From Heterodera schachtii (lineage: Eukaryota; Nematoda; Chromadorea; Rhabditida; Heteroderidae): a DNA stretch of 64,000 nt. Below the pieces are notes generated by a model. It was not told where the DNA came from and did not search any database. It saw nothing but the letters and a program-made list of their open reading frames with translations. Both the position numbers and the translations under genes were made by a program. This document shows, piece by piece, positions 49,401 through 60,994 of the stretch. The stretch lies in the NCBI GenBank assembly GCA_023374025.1, contig SIJG01000015.1, positions 1,716,697-1,780,696 of the forward strand, read 5' to 3'. Positions within the stretch are counted from its first letter, which is position 1. The number at the start of each line of letters is the position of its first letter.

Positions 49401-52400
49401 GTTCCGTGACTGATGATAAATCTTCAGATGTTGACGACTGTTCCGTGACTGATGATAAATCTTCAGATGTCGTGACTGATGATAAATCTTCAGATGTTGA
49501 CGACTGTTCCGTGACTGATGATAAATCTTCAGATGTTGACGACTTGTTCCGTGACTGATGATAAATCTTCAGATGTTGACGACTGTCTGTGACTGCTGAT
49601 AAATCTTCAGATGTTGACGACTGTTCCGTGACTGATGATAAATCTGCAGATGTTGACAACTGTTCCGTGACTGATGATAAATCTTCAGATGGTTGACGAC
49701 TGTTCGTGACTGCTGATAAATCTTCAGATGTGTGACGACTGTTCCGTGACTGATGATAAATCTTCAGATGTTGACGACTTTCCAGTGATGATGATAAATC
49801 TTCAGATGTTACGACTGTTCCAGTGACTGATGATAAATCTTCAGATGTTGACGACTCGTTCAGTGACTGATGATAAATCTTCAGATTTGACGACTCGTTC
49901 AGTGACTGATGATCAATCTTCAAGTTGACGCCTCGTTCCATGACTGATGATAAATCTCAGATGTTGACGACTCTTCAGGACTGATGATAAATCTTCAGAT
50001 GTTGACGTGACAACTGTTCCGTGACTGATGATAAATCTTCAGATGTTGACGACTCTTCAGTGACTGATGATAAATCTTCAGATGTTGACGACTGTTCCGT
50101 GACTGATGATAAAATCTTCAGATGTCGTGACTGATGATAAATCTTCAGGTGTTGACGACTGTTCCGTGACTGATGATAATCTTCAGATGTTGACAACTGT
50201 TCCATGACTGATGATAAATCTTCAGATGTCGTGACTGATGATAAATCTTCAGGTGTTGACGACTGTTCCGTGACTGATGATAAATCTTCAGATGTCGTGA
50301 CTGATGATAAATCTTCAGATGTCGACGACTGTTCCGTGACTGCTGATAAATCTTCAGATGTCGACGACTGTTCCGTGACTGGCTGATAAATCTTCAGATG
50401 TTGACGACTCTTCAGTGACTGATGATAAATCCTCAGATGTTGACGACTGTTCCATGACTGATGATAAATCTTCAGATGTTGACGACTGTTCCGTGAGTGA
50501 TGATAAATCTTCAGATGTTGACAACTGTTCCGTGACTGATGATAAATCTTCAGATTTTGACGACTGTTCCGTGACTGATGATAAATCTTCAGATTTTGAC
50601 GACTGTTCCGTGACTGATGATAAATCTTCAGATGTTGAAGACTGTTCCGTGACTGATGATAAATCTTCAGATGTTGATAATTCATCAGTGGCCGATGATA
50701 AATCATCAGATGTTGACGACTCTACCGAGACTGATGATAAGGTTTCAGATGTTGACGATTTTTTAGGAACCGATGTTGAAACTTCACATAATGAAAGATC
50801 TTCCGACTGTGAATCTTTAGATGATTTGGAATCATCCGATGATGAATCTTTGGATGAAGATGATTCCTTGGATGATGATTCAGATGATGAAGAATGCTCC
50901 GATGAAGAACCATCAGATGATGATGAAGATGAGTCCGCTTTTTTGAATGCTGAATAGGTAATCTATTAATTCTTATTATCTTAAAAGGCTCCCGGAAATG
51001 CGTCAGGAAAAAATGCGTCAGTAGAAATTGCGTCAGTGAAAATTTTGATGTCATAAAAATAAGTTCCTTAGGTTTAGGGGTCATCGATCACGAATCCGTT
51101 ATTCATTTCTGCCAATTCCGAACCCCGGACCGGAATTCGAACAAAAAGTAGAACGACCAAATTTTAGAATTTAGCTATTTGGTTCAAAACGGTGTAAATG
51201 ATCTCTTATTGAAGCATTGTTGTCTTTCAGTGTTTGTTTCCTTATATTTAAACCGATTTTGAACCAAAAATGCTAAATTCGAATATTTGGACTTTCGACT
51301 TTTTGTTCGAATTCGGCTCCGGGGTTCGGAATTCAGACAATGTTCTTATAGAATTTTAGTTTTAGACTACAATATCTGAATGCCCAGAACTTGATTTTAA
51401 AATATTTGTATCACTGACGCATTTTCTACTGACGCATTTTCCGGTCACGCCTTAATATTATTATTTTTTAATCTTTTACTCTTTTTATTTTTGAACTTTG
51501 CCGAGCAACTGATAATTAGAGACCGGACGGGATCGGGATCCCGCGGGATTTCTTCGGGATCCCGCGGGATTAAATTCGGGATCCCGACCTCGGGATCCGT
51601 CCCGAGCGATTTTTTAAATTCATCGGGATTGATCGGGATCGGGATTTCATCGGGATCCCGAATCGGGATCCCTCCCGACCATTTTACCAATCCCGCGGGA
51701 TCCCGCGGGATTGAAGTCACGATAATTTTTCAAAAAATCTCCATTTTTTAATTAAGATCTTGAATTTTAAAATTTAAATTTAAAAATATTGTCATTTGCT
51801 AATTTTTCTTAAAAAATCTCTTAAAAATCCCAAAAAATTCTTCACAGTTCTCCAAAATTCCATTAAAATTTTCAAAATTTGACGCAAAAGTTGACCATGT
51901 TAACTTTTATTTCCCAAAAAAGAATTATCATTAATTATTTTTAAAATTCCTAAAACAGTATTCTAAATTAGGGTTAAGCCCCTACATGTTTCGGGGAATT
52001 ACGAAAGTCGTAAATTGCACTTGAAATAAGATGGAAGTATCTTTAAATGAATTTTTAAGACTTTTTTGTTCTGAACTTTTTCTTTTTGTGTTTTTCTAGA
52101 CTTTTTATGAAAATTTACTCCCCGACGAAGGTGTTGCTCCCCGACATTTATAAATTTCTCCAGCCATCCCCGACAAATTCTTTCGGGGAATTTCCTCCCC
52201 GTTCCCCGACATTTTGCTCCCCGAGGCTCGGGGCTTAATCCTATTCTAAATCTTATTAGATAATTTCATGGAACAATGATTTCTAAGAATTTTGTCCAAT
52301 AATCAGAATAAAATTGTTGTCTACATATTTTTCCTTCGGTGCCAATTGGTATCACCAAACCCAAGAACCTATTATTTTCTTATAAATTAGTTCAAAATCA

Positions 52401-53489
52401 CAAAATATGGACAGTTTTAGGATAAATTCTGTTAACAAATTACATTTCAAATACAAAATTTTCCCGGCGGCGCCTATCGGCACCGCCGGCCTCCCCCTGT
52501 TCTCCTAAAGTTTTTGAAAAATTTACTGCGAAAAAAATTCTTGATTTTTGATCCCAATGAAGTTTACGATTTTTAATTTCCTTAAAATTGTTTAAAATGA
52601 TAATAGGAGGCGAAAATACAGAAATTGACATTAATTGATTAAATTGTAAAAAAAATATTTAAAGCTATGTTGCTAAATCTTTTAGTTTTTGACCCTACAG
52701 TCTGACTTTTTAGGCATGATATTCTAAATTTTGAAAAAATTTTATAAAAACCTAATATAATTATCATCCCTATTTTTCACAATGGAATTGATCAATTATA
52801 AATATTAGATAAGAATTTGAACAAAACCTAGCACAAAACTAAAAATTAAAAAGCCAATAAATAAATAAAAAATTGGATTTTAGCAAATCCCGATAATCCC
52901 GCGGGATCCCGAAAAAAAATCTTCGGGATTGATCGGGATCGGGATTCGGTCGGGATCCCGACTCGGGATCCGTCCCGATCGTTTTTCCAAAATGTTCGGG
53001 ATTGATCGGGATCGGGATTCAGTCGGGATCCCGACTCGGGATCCCTCCGACCCCAGTTGTCCGGTCTCTACTGATAATTATGAAGGCATTCCATTGTCTG
53101 ATATGAATTTTCATTACTTTGAATACATATTTAATTTGTTTATGTTTACTTTTTTTAGCTTTCGAATTTTGCCGAGGCACTGATAATAAAACCATTCCGT
53201 CTATTAATGTCCTCCGGATTGTTGTCATATTTTTTCCCGTTGTTTTGATTGGTTTTGATTGTTCATCAATAAAAAGCGCTATCGCCTCCCTCTTCTTTTG
53301 GATATGTTCTTGTCCATTTATTTTGTCACTTTTATCGGAGTGGTTTCCGTCCAACTTCGACGGGAATAATGATGAGAAAAGCTAAAATTAAATTTTAATA
53401 AATTTCTAATAATAAGTGTTTACTGGTAATGAGTTGACTCCGATAAGTTGCAGAATGATTAAAATTGATAAAAGAATTGGAGTCTTCAT
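43415..53489 (-). CDS. Mucin-like Ser/Thr-repeat protein with two C-type lectin domains
   Basis: Probable first exon at 53489 gives a signal peptide (MKTPILLSILIILQLIGVNS), then an exon near 53388-53180 (SSLFPSKLDGNHSDKSDK). The join across a transposon to the next exon is inference. The exon 50952-46137 opens with a Ser/Asp-rich leader, then about 115 copies of a 13-residue unit (SSTSEDLSSVTEQ), then CSGFGWTNYNGNCYKVVEGL. Lectin domain 1 continues at about 46019-45540 and closes at 44855-44770 (ECVHMFSADGQWNDAQCE). Domain 2 runs from CNGFGWTISSGKCYKVIEGL (44690) to QWNDARCEIQMTGAICEK, with the stop at 43415. WND is kept, but the EPN-type sugar loop reads QPSG, so calcium-dependent sugar binding is uncertain. 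It should be a heavily O-glycosylated secreted or surface-coat lectin. Frame breaks in the array are discussed separately. Confidence 0.62.
46235..50760. repeat. 39-bp minisatellite array coding on the minus strand
   Basis: About 115 tandem units of 39 bp (13 codons), each with GATGATAAATCTTCAGATGT as its core on the plus strand. The sense (minus) reading is SSTSEDLSSVTEQ. Some units are 24 bp (15 bp missing). Units with GCCGATGATAAATCATCAGA are concentrated at 46.38-46.97 kb and reappear at 50.68 kb, the two ends. Because the unit is 13 codons with few stops, long frames are open on both strands. Confidence 0.95.
51517..53070. mobile_element. hAT-like element, GGGATC type, with exact 8-bp target duplication
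   Basis: Ends TAGAGACCGGACGGGATCGG and the inverse ..GTCCGGTCTCTA. CTGATAAT lies at 51509-51516 and 53071-53078. The arms are arrays of CGGGATCCCG words. The core has the GC-rich hairpin (52464-52489). A second element (51969-52243) is nested inside. No transposase ORF. Confidence 0.92.
51969..52243. mobile_element. Nested hAT-like MITE, CCCCGA type
   Basis: Ends TAGGGTTAAGCCCC and the inverse GGGGCTTAATCCTA. TTCTAAAT flanks both sides (51961-51968, 52244-52251). CCCCGACATTT words sit near the right end. It is a short relative of the element at 56435. Confidence 0.88.
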
Positions 53490-54057
53490 TTTAATTATTG
53501 AATTATTTTTTAAAGTCCAATTTGAGAAGATTCTTGTTTTATCTCTTTTTTTATAGATAAATTTTTAACTGAAACTTTTTACGCATTTCTTTGTTTGAGA
53601 AGAGGGAATAAATTAATGAATTTTATTTGTTCATGTGTTCTTGTGACGATCTCGTCCTTTTTGACTATGTTGCATTCGTTGATTAGAGCTATTCAAACAA
53701 GAAAATGAACCATAATTGAGCATGAAGTGAAAGCGCTTCACAACGCTTCGCCGGGAATGGAAATGTAAATTCAGCATCAATATTGGGAAATTTAGACATT
53801 ATCAGTGTCAACCCTTGGTTTTACCAACAACAAAAATAAGATTTTCAATATTTGTTGTTTTTTTTGGTATCAATCCCACCTTCCGGAATAATAATATTAC
53901 AGTCATGACAAAAATCGGTCATAGGGCCAAAACTCAAAATTGCTACAAAAACGGTCGGAATCGATTAAAAAAAAAATTCAAATTAGGGGTGAGCTTGCCA
54001 TTTTGTATGTAAAAAATTCGGGTACTGAAATGTCCACTTTCAACAGGGACTCAGTTA
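53490..54057. other. intergenic, no gene seen
   Basis: AT-rich with no coding frame that I would support. It should hold the promoter of the mucin-like lectin gene (start at 53489, minus). Confidence 0.4.
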
Positions 54058-54775
54058 TGGGTCGGGGTCGGTTCGCCGCGGAGTTTTTTCGCCGCCGGCT
54101 TTTTCGCCGCGGACTTTTTCGCCGCGGCCAGTTCGCCGCCCGTAGAAAAATGTCCTTTTCGCCGCCAGAATTAAAAAATCTCGTAAATTTTTTGAAATTA
54201 TGTTAAAAAAGCTAAAATTATGGTACGATTGCTGAATTTGTTTGGAGTCTTCGATGGCTGATTATTTTTTGAAGCTGGTGATAATGTCGGCCATACTTGT
54301 GCATCAGAGATTGATAAAAATTTTGACTTATTATTTTTTTTTACGCCCGGAACTCAACCCCTCCTTTATATTCGGTAACATTTTGACGAAATTTTTATTT
54401 AAAACCGGTCGGTTTCGCCTTTTTCAATCGTTACTTCTTTTGTATCCATCGCCAGAATTTTATCCTAATACATATACATTTAAATTGCCCAAAATAAAGA
54501 GAAACTTATTTTTAATTAATTTTTTTCGCTTCGCATCATAGTTTAAGCCTTAGTTATAACAAATTCTTGAAAAATAAAAAAAATTTTGAAAATTTTTGAA
54601 CAATAATTATGGCGGCGAAAAGGACATTTTTCTATGGGCGGCGAACCGGCCGCGTCGAACCGGCCGCGGCGAAAAAGCCCGCGGCGAAAAAGCCGGCGGC
54701 GAAAAAACCCCGCGGCGAAAAACCCGCGGCGAACCGGCCGCGGCGAAGTGGCCGCGGCGAACCGGGCGGTTCCCC
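54058..54775. mobile_element. hAT-like element, TTCGCCGCGG type
   Basis: Both arms are arrays of TTCGCCGCGG / CCGCGGCGAA words. CTCAGTTA at 54050-54057 and 54776-54783 is an exact 8-bp duplication (extending to 9 with the next T). No hairpin module and no ORF of interest. Confidence 0.85.
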
Positions 54776-54787
54776 CTCAGTTATCCA

Positions 54788-55932
54788 TAGAGACCGGTAA
54801 AAAATAATTTACGGGAGCGGGAGCGGGAGTTCAAATTTTTCCGGGAGCGGGAGCGGGAGCGGGAATCCCGTAAAACTCCCGTTCCCGTTAAACTCCCGTC
54901 CATTTTTAACGGGAGTCCCGGGCGGGAGCGGGAGTAATTCGAAAATTTAATTAATACTAACAAAAATATTTTTAATGCACAAATTTTAAGGACAATCCTT
55001 TTATTAAATACAGAAAAATTATAATATGCAGAAACTTAAATAAAAAACAGATTTTAGGGTTGAAAATCAGAAAAATTTTTCAAATTGCTTCAAATAAAAT
55101 TTGAGTGCAATTTGTTAACAGCTTTTCACCAAAAACTGCCAAATTTTGCGCTTTTTTAGCAAGTCGACGCCTTTTTTTTGTTTTTAAAAAAAACTTTTTT
55201 GGGGGACAAGGGGGTTCGGCGGCGCCGATAGGCGCCGCCGGAAATTTTTTTGTAATTTAATGCTATTTGTTAACAATTTTGAGATTTTTGGTCAATTTTT
55301 TTAAGAAAAAAAAATTGTTTTTTTGGGGGGCCGGCGGTGCCGATAGGCGCCGCCGGGCGAATTTTAAAGTTAAGTTCTATTTTTAACAGATATTAACCAA
55401 AAAAGATTTTCGTATAATTTTGTTTTCTTCGGTATTTTGCAAAAATATTTTAAAATATATTCATTTTCATGATTTACTCATGGAAAAATTGAATTAATTT
55501 CAACGAACTTTTATCCAAAATGAGTTCAATTTGTTAATAAATTGTGCCAAGAATGGTCAATTTTTATTCAAAAATGACCAATTTTTGCAAATTGAGCAAG
55601 TTTTTTAAGAAAATTAAGGATTTTAAGGATCCGGCGGTGCCGATAGGCGCCGCCGGGAAATTTTTTTTTGAAATTTTGGCTATTTAACAGATTTTCAATC
55701 AAAAATTATTATTTTTACCAAAAAAACTCAATTCTTAGCAGTGCATTTTTACTCCCGTTTTTGGATAAAATTTCCGGGAGTCGGGAGCGGGAGTTCAAAT
55801 TTTTCCGGGAGCGGGAGCGGGAATCCCGTAAAACTCCCGCTCCCGTAAAAACTCCCGTTCACCGAAAAAAGCGGGAGTCGGGAGCGGGACTCCCGTAAAC
55901 TCCCGCGGGAGTCCCGCTCCCGCCGGTCTCTA
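54788..55932. mobile_element. hAT-like element, GGGAGC type, with exact 8-bp target duplication
   Basis: Ends TAGAGACCGG and CCGGTCTCTA. GTTATCCA at 54780-54787 and 55933-55940 flanks it. The arms are arrays of GGGAGCGGGAGC. The core holds three copies of the GC-rich hairpin (55217, 55331, 55631), each followed by a similar AT-rich tail. It inserted overlapping the right target duplication of the neighbouring element. Confidence 0.93.
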
Positions 55933-55940
55933 GTTATCCA

Positions 55941-56434
55941 TCATCAAATGGAATAATTATAAAATCAAATAATTGACATTTTCCTACAGCCGTTTATTGA
56001 ACCATTTTAGAGTTAGGGCTTATATTTATAGGTGCTAAAAACTGCCAAAATAGGTAGGTTTTAGGTTCTAAAAACCCCAAAAATAGGTGCTATAAATGGG
56101 AAAATAGGTGCCAAAAAGTTCCGAATTTTAGGTGCTAAAAATAAAACCTAAAAAATATGTGCTAATAACTCGAAGAGTAGCTTAACAACCCCCCCCCCCC
56201 CCAAAAACATGTATTTATAGTATGGTTAATATAAACATATGTAGGTTATTATTGTAAACAATAATGGTTATACCTTCCCTAAAGGAACAGTTGGCGAATA
56301 TGAATATTTATGTTTTCGGAGAATTAGTGATAGAGAAAAAAAACACACCAAAGAGATTATGTCGAGAGAAGAAGCACATTGAATCACTGGTAAAAAAAAC
56401 ATTTCAAAATGTCAAATTAGGGAATGCTTTATTA
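55941..56434. other. intergenic; decayed element start and poly-C run
   Basis: TAGGGCTTATATTTATAGG at about 56027, followed by GGTGCTAAAAA words, resembles the starts at 5548 and 43672. A run of 14 C lies near 56190. No gene. Confidence 0.5.
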
Positions 56435-57243
56435 TAGGGTTAAGCCCCGAGCCGTCGGGGGGCAAAATGTTGGGGGCCGGGGACCTCGGGGGGCGACATG
56501 TCGGCGGTCGGGTCGGGGGGGGGGGGGGGAGCTCAACTGTCGGGGGTCGGGGACCCCGGTCGGGGGATTACCAAAATTTTATTTTAACGAAAAAATCAAT
56601 TTTTATTTTTAAATGCTCGTAAATCTTCATTTTTTCATTTTAATAATCTAATCAAATTCATTCGTTGGCGCCAGTAAAAGTGCGTCCAATTTGGCATTTT
56701 ATAACATGGCATTCCGAGGCCCCAAAAAGGAAATCGGAATTCCGAGGCTAAAATTTAATCTTAAAAATTTGACAATTTTAGCGGTGCGCTTTTCAAAAAA
56801 CTTTTTGAAAACTTGGGGAGCGGGAAATGTGGTCCGGAGGTGCCGATAGGCGCCGCCGGGAAAATTTTGAGAATTCGTGCTATTTGATAACAGATTTTGC
56901 CCAAAAAATAAACAATTTTTGCGATTTTTGCACATTTTTAGTAAAAAAAATTTGGAGTTTTGGGGGGCCGGCAGTGCTGATAGGCGCCGCCGAAAAGTTT
57001 TTCGGAATTTCTAATTAATTTTTTAAGAAAAGTTGCTCAAAATTTCAAAAATTTTCAATATTTCCCCCTTGGCGGATGAATTAACTTTTAAATTTTTACA
57101 ACGCTCGGGGTCCCCGGCCCCCCGACTATGGGGTCGGGGGGCAAAATGTCGGGGGCCGGGGACCGTCGGGTGGCGACATGCCGGGGGTCGGGTCGGGGAA
57201 TAGGCCCAAAAATGTCGGGGCTCGGGGCCGGGGCTTAACCCTA
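56435..57243. mobile_element. hAT-like element, GGGGTC type, with exact 8-bp target duplication
   Basis: Ends TAGGGTTAAGCCCCGAGCC and the inverse of TAGGGTTAAGCCCCGGCCC. CTTTATTA at 56427-56434 and 57244-57251. The arms are arrays of GTCGGGGG. Two hairpin copies (56833-56859, 56967-56992). Non-coding. Confidence 0.92.
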
Positions 57244-57386
57244 CTTTATTAGTAGCAAATGCGAGGGCAAAAAGTTTCTTCTCCACAAAAATTTATGCTT
57301 GTTTTAAAAATGCTTAAAATTAATAATATACAACACAAACTGATTAATTGGCCACATATTCTTTTGCATGGGTTCATTAAAACGTA

Positions 57387-59019
57387 TTAAAATTGGGCTG
57401 ACTTTTGGCAAATTGCGCCTGTCATTTGAATTTCGCAGCCCGCGTCGTTCCATTGGCCATCTGCACTGAACATGTGCACGCACTCCTCTTTTGAGCCGGC
57501 TGAAGCATTTGCAATTTATTTATAATAAATTGTTGAAAAAATGAACGAGGAATATTTTGTTTTGTTGTATATTGAATTGTAATAATTCATTATTTAATGC
57601 AAATTATTGTTTTTAATTTAACATTAAGTCAAATCAACTTGGGTCGGTGAATTTGTTGGTGCCTGAGGGTTGTCCTCCTCCCCAAGGGTATTTGTTTCTG
57701 CCGCCAGTTGTCATCACAGCAGTTGTAATCTCGGGCTAAATATATTTTTTCATTTTGTTTAATTTAAACATTTTCAACTTACAACATTTCCAAATGTTGC
57801 TGCTGAGCCGTTTGTCCATGTGCTTTGGTAGCGATTGCCGACGAGGACACGGCGAAGACCGATCCTGAGAAGTAAAAAATATTGTAATTTAAGGATTAAC
57901 CCGTTTAAAAAAATAATTAATTCAACCAAAAAGTGTTGAAAAGTGTTGTTGCCAAATGATATGTTTTTTGTGAACGTGCAAGCGGCCGCGTAATCATTCT
58001 TCCAATGAACCGGTTCTCGGCTTCGCTCTCGATACTGACGAGTTGCGCTTTAGGGTCTTCCGCCTTACAAGCGGCCACCGCTTGACTAAAGCGGCGATTA
58101 TGGGGTGGGAGGGAATAATAAAACTCATATTTGAAATATAAACTTATTAGAACATAAATTAAGAAATACGTATTCCTTTGGTGCTATGGCGTTTCTTAAG
58201 CATGATTAGATATGTTAAACTGTTAAGTTATTAAATTATTTATGAACGCTTACATATTGCGATCAAAAAATTTGGTTTTATTTTATTGAAATTTATGTGT
58301 ACCCTCTTATGTTTCTTTTTCTTGATTAGAAAGGCGCCTTCAATATTTTAACTCGTTGAAATCATTTCGGATCAAGTACAGTTTATGCGTCCAATCAAAT
58401 TGTCATTAAAACAATCCTTTAAATATTTAATTGCACTAATCCACCTACCCAATTAAATATATTTTTCTTCGTCGTTAAAAACAAGCAAAGTGAGATCCGA
58501 ACTTTTTCTCTCTCTGTTACGTCGTCAAAAAGCAGCTATTTTTTCGGTTCGTCAAAAAATTTTATAAATTTTTCTTTTAAATTATGGCTTTTTTAATAGT
58601 CGGCTCGACCCAAATCCGCACCAGTTCAACTCAATTTTCACTCACTTCCAACCCATCAGTCCCTCGACCACTTTGTAGCAATTGCCATTGTAAATAGTCC
58701 ATCCAAATCCACTGCATACTGACACACTCGGATTGCCCAAATCGACCGGCGACGAGGGCACGTGGGGTCGTGTCCGCGAGTGTCCGGCACTTGGTAAACT
58801 GACTTGGCCTGTGCCTCCGCCAGGCGGCCCCGCCGGTGGTCCCGCGGGAGCTATGGCGGACGGTGCCTCGACCGCGCCGCTGCTTCCCGGCGCCCCTGGG
58901 GGCAATGGCACGCCGACTGGCAAATTGATTTGGGCCACGGCAAAGCTCACCGAACAAAGCAGAAAGATTGAACAATGGAAAAGCTTTGCCATCTGCGAAA
59001 TTTTAACTTTAATTTTCAT
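57387..59019 (-). CDS. Secreted proline-rich protein with one C-type lectin domain
   Basis: The start region gives MKIKVKISQMAKLFHCSIFL. The inner Met (58989) begins a cleaner signal peptide, MAKLFHCSIFLLCSVSFAVA. A Pro/Gly-rich linker (VPLPPGAPGSSG, PAGPPAGPPGGG) follows, then the lectin fold: CSGFGWTIYNGNCYKVVEGL, then (58087 to about 57925) QAVAACKAEDPKAQLVSIES, then IGLRRVLVGNRYQSTWTNGS, then PEITTAVMTTGG..NKYPWGGGQPSG and FTDP. The last exon is ECVHMFSADGQWNDAGCEIQ..ICQKSAQF, with the stop at 57387. Cysteines and WND are in place, but QPSG replaces EPN. Exon phases agree with the two sister genes. It is the simplest member of the cluster and may be the ancestral form. Likely a secreted lectin of the cuticle or gland. 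Confidence 0.8.
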
Positions 59020-59735
59020 TGGAATTAAAGCGGAGATTTAAAATAATGAAAGTTCTCTCATTGTTTTATTATGAATAAAATTTGGAACTAATTTAATTAG
59101 GAATTGGACAAGTTGGATTTAAAATTTTAAGTGCAAAAATAAATTTATTTGTTCAAATGTTAAAGAATTGCTCCTTTAAAACTGATTTGTTTCACGGTAT
59201 GATTTTGAACAATTTGCATTCGAAAATTATCTTGCGCCTTTTTGCCGTTACTTTGGAAATTTGCTCTTTTTCTTTGTTTTAAAATTGACCCCTATTTGAA
59301 CTTTCAAAAGTTCATCGTTGGGATCCAACCAATTGCGAGATAATTTATACTTTTTAAAGATTTTTTTAATAAAAAAGCAATTTGTTGTCAGCAAATGGAG
59401 TTGAAAAATGCGCAAAATGGAAAATGCATATAAAAAGAAAATCATTTAAAAAATAACCTATCAAAAATTGATATAATTAGATAATGAATTCTCTGCGTAT
59501 GGTCACCGTGACGAAGAAAAACGACACACGCTATTAATAATTAATAATAATAATCAGTCAGTTCCGATGAAACTTTTCTTTTATTATGGGCATTCATTTG
59601 GTACCAATGGGTCGAGGCGAAACTCGTTTTGTTGGCCCGACAAAATATTATCACCGAACAAAAACCGACGAATAAAATAACAAAAAGTTAAAAGTGAAAC
59701 GGGACGAAAGGCGGAGGAAAAGCAAAGCTTAAAAG
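59020..59735. other. intergenic, AT-rich
   Basis: Upstream region of the proline-rich lectin. The frame at 59248-59445 (minus) is not convincing. No repeat seen. Confidence 0.4.
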
Positions 59736-60994
59736 TAGAGACCGGACAAGAGGGTCGGTCGGTCGGTTTCGGTATAAAAACCGAAAAAAAACCGAAACCG
59801 TAAAAAAACCGAAAAACTCAAAAATTTCTCGGTCGGTCGGTTTCGGTTAAAAAACCGAAAAAAACCGAACCGAAAAAAACCGAAGAAAAATTTTCGGTAT
59901 ATCGTTTCGGTTTCGGTTTTTTTTTGAATTTTTATATTTTTTCCAAAAAAAGCAATAAAACATTTTTATTAACAGAAAAAGCTAAAGATCACCTCTGAAC
60001 TAAATTGTAAAGCTATTGAAGCTCTATCGAATGGTGTACTAATTTTGGAAAATTGAAAAAAGGAAGCCAAAAAACATTTTTTTTAAATAGTGAGAAAAAG
60101 TGCCAAAATAGTTTAAAAAAGTCCAAAATAGTGACAAATAGTGACTAATACAAAACTTTTAGTATCACTATGATGAAATTACCTTACAAATAGAGATGAT
60201 TGAATTTTCTATTCATAACTCTTTCAATACCTAATTTAATTCTATGAACTTTTATTAGGTGCGGGTTGAAAAATACCCCCCCGCAGCTGAGGGTTAGTCA
60301 ACCGGGTTAAGTTACGTTCAACTCAGGATTGACTCAAAATAAAAAACCAAAAACACAAAAAATATTTATAAAAAGTAAAAAAAAATTATGAAAATGTCAT
60401 CTATTTAAATAAGTAAAATGCTCTTTAAACAATAATCGTATCTTTGTACAAAGAAAAAAAATCCGCTTTCAATAGAAAAAATATATAAAGAAAGAAAATG
60501 GACAATATTATATTTTTTGAAAATTAATAACCTAATATGTTATAAAAATGGATATAAATTATATTCTTTTGCATATTTTTTCTGCGCATGTGCAATGAAG
60601 AAAAGGGTTCAAATTTTTTTTTTTATAATTTTAATGCTATTTTTTAACTGATTTTGTCTAAAAATAACAAATTTTGAGATTGTGGGCTTATTTTTTAAGA
60701 AAAGATAGGTTTTTAGGGGGGCCGGCGGTGCCGATAGGCGCCGCCGGGGGAAATTTTTAAGAATTTTTAATGAATTTTGTTAAGAAAATGGCCAACTGAT
60801 TTTTGATAAAAGTCGGTCGGTTTTTTTCGGTTTTCTGATTATTTCGGTCGGTCGGTTTCGGTATAAAAACCGAAACCGAAAAAAACCGAAAAACTCAAAA
60901 ATTTCTCGGTCGGTTTTTTTCGGTCAAAAACCGAAACCGAAAACCGAAAAATACCGAAAAAAACCGAAAAAAAACCGAACCGATCCGATCTCTA
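59736..60994. mobile_element. hAT-like element, GGTCGGTTTCGGT type, with exact 8-bp target duplication
   Basis: Ends TAGAGACCGGAC and the inverse of TAGAGATCGGATC. CTTAAAAG at 59728-59735 and 60995-61002. The arms are arrays of CGGTCGGTTTCGGT and AAACCGAAA. The hairpin module is at 60721-60747. No transposase. Confidence 0.92.

Noticed and set aside
46235..50760. CRISPR array.
   Set aside because: Units are tandem with no spacers, coding, and in a eukaryotic gene.
51445..51751. Frames rich in RDPDEIPRDP or GSRGISSGSR.
   Set aside because: They are translations of the GGGATC array of a transposon arm, not genes.
54590..54800. Frames with repeated AAKKPAAKKP.
   Set aside because: Translation of CCGCGGCGAA repeats in a transposon arm.
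57600..57660. A TGA instead of TGG in the lectin gene at 57.6 kb, looking like a premature stop that removes the last exon.
   Set aside because: All copies have an upstream donor at CCCAA|GTTG in the right phase to join GGC/GGCTCAAAAG, so the TGA falls in the intron.
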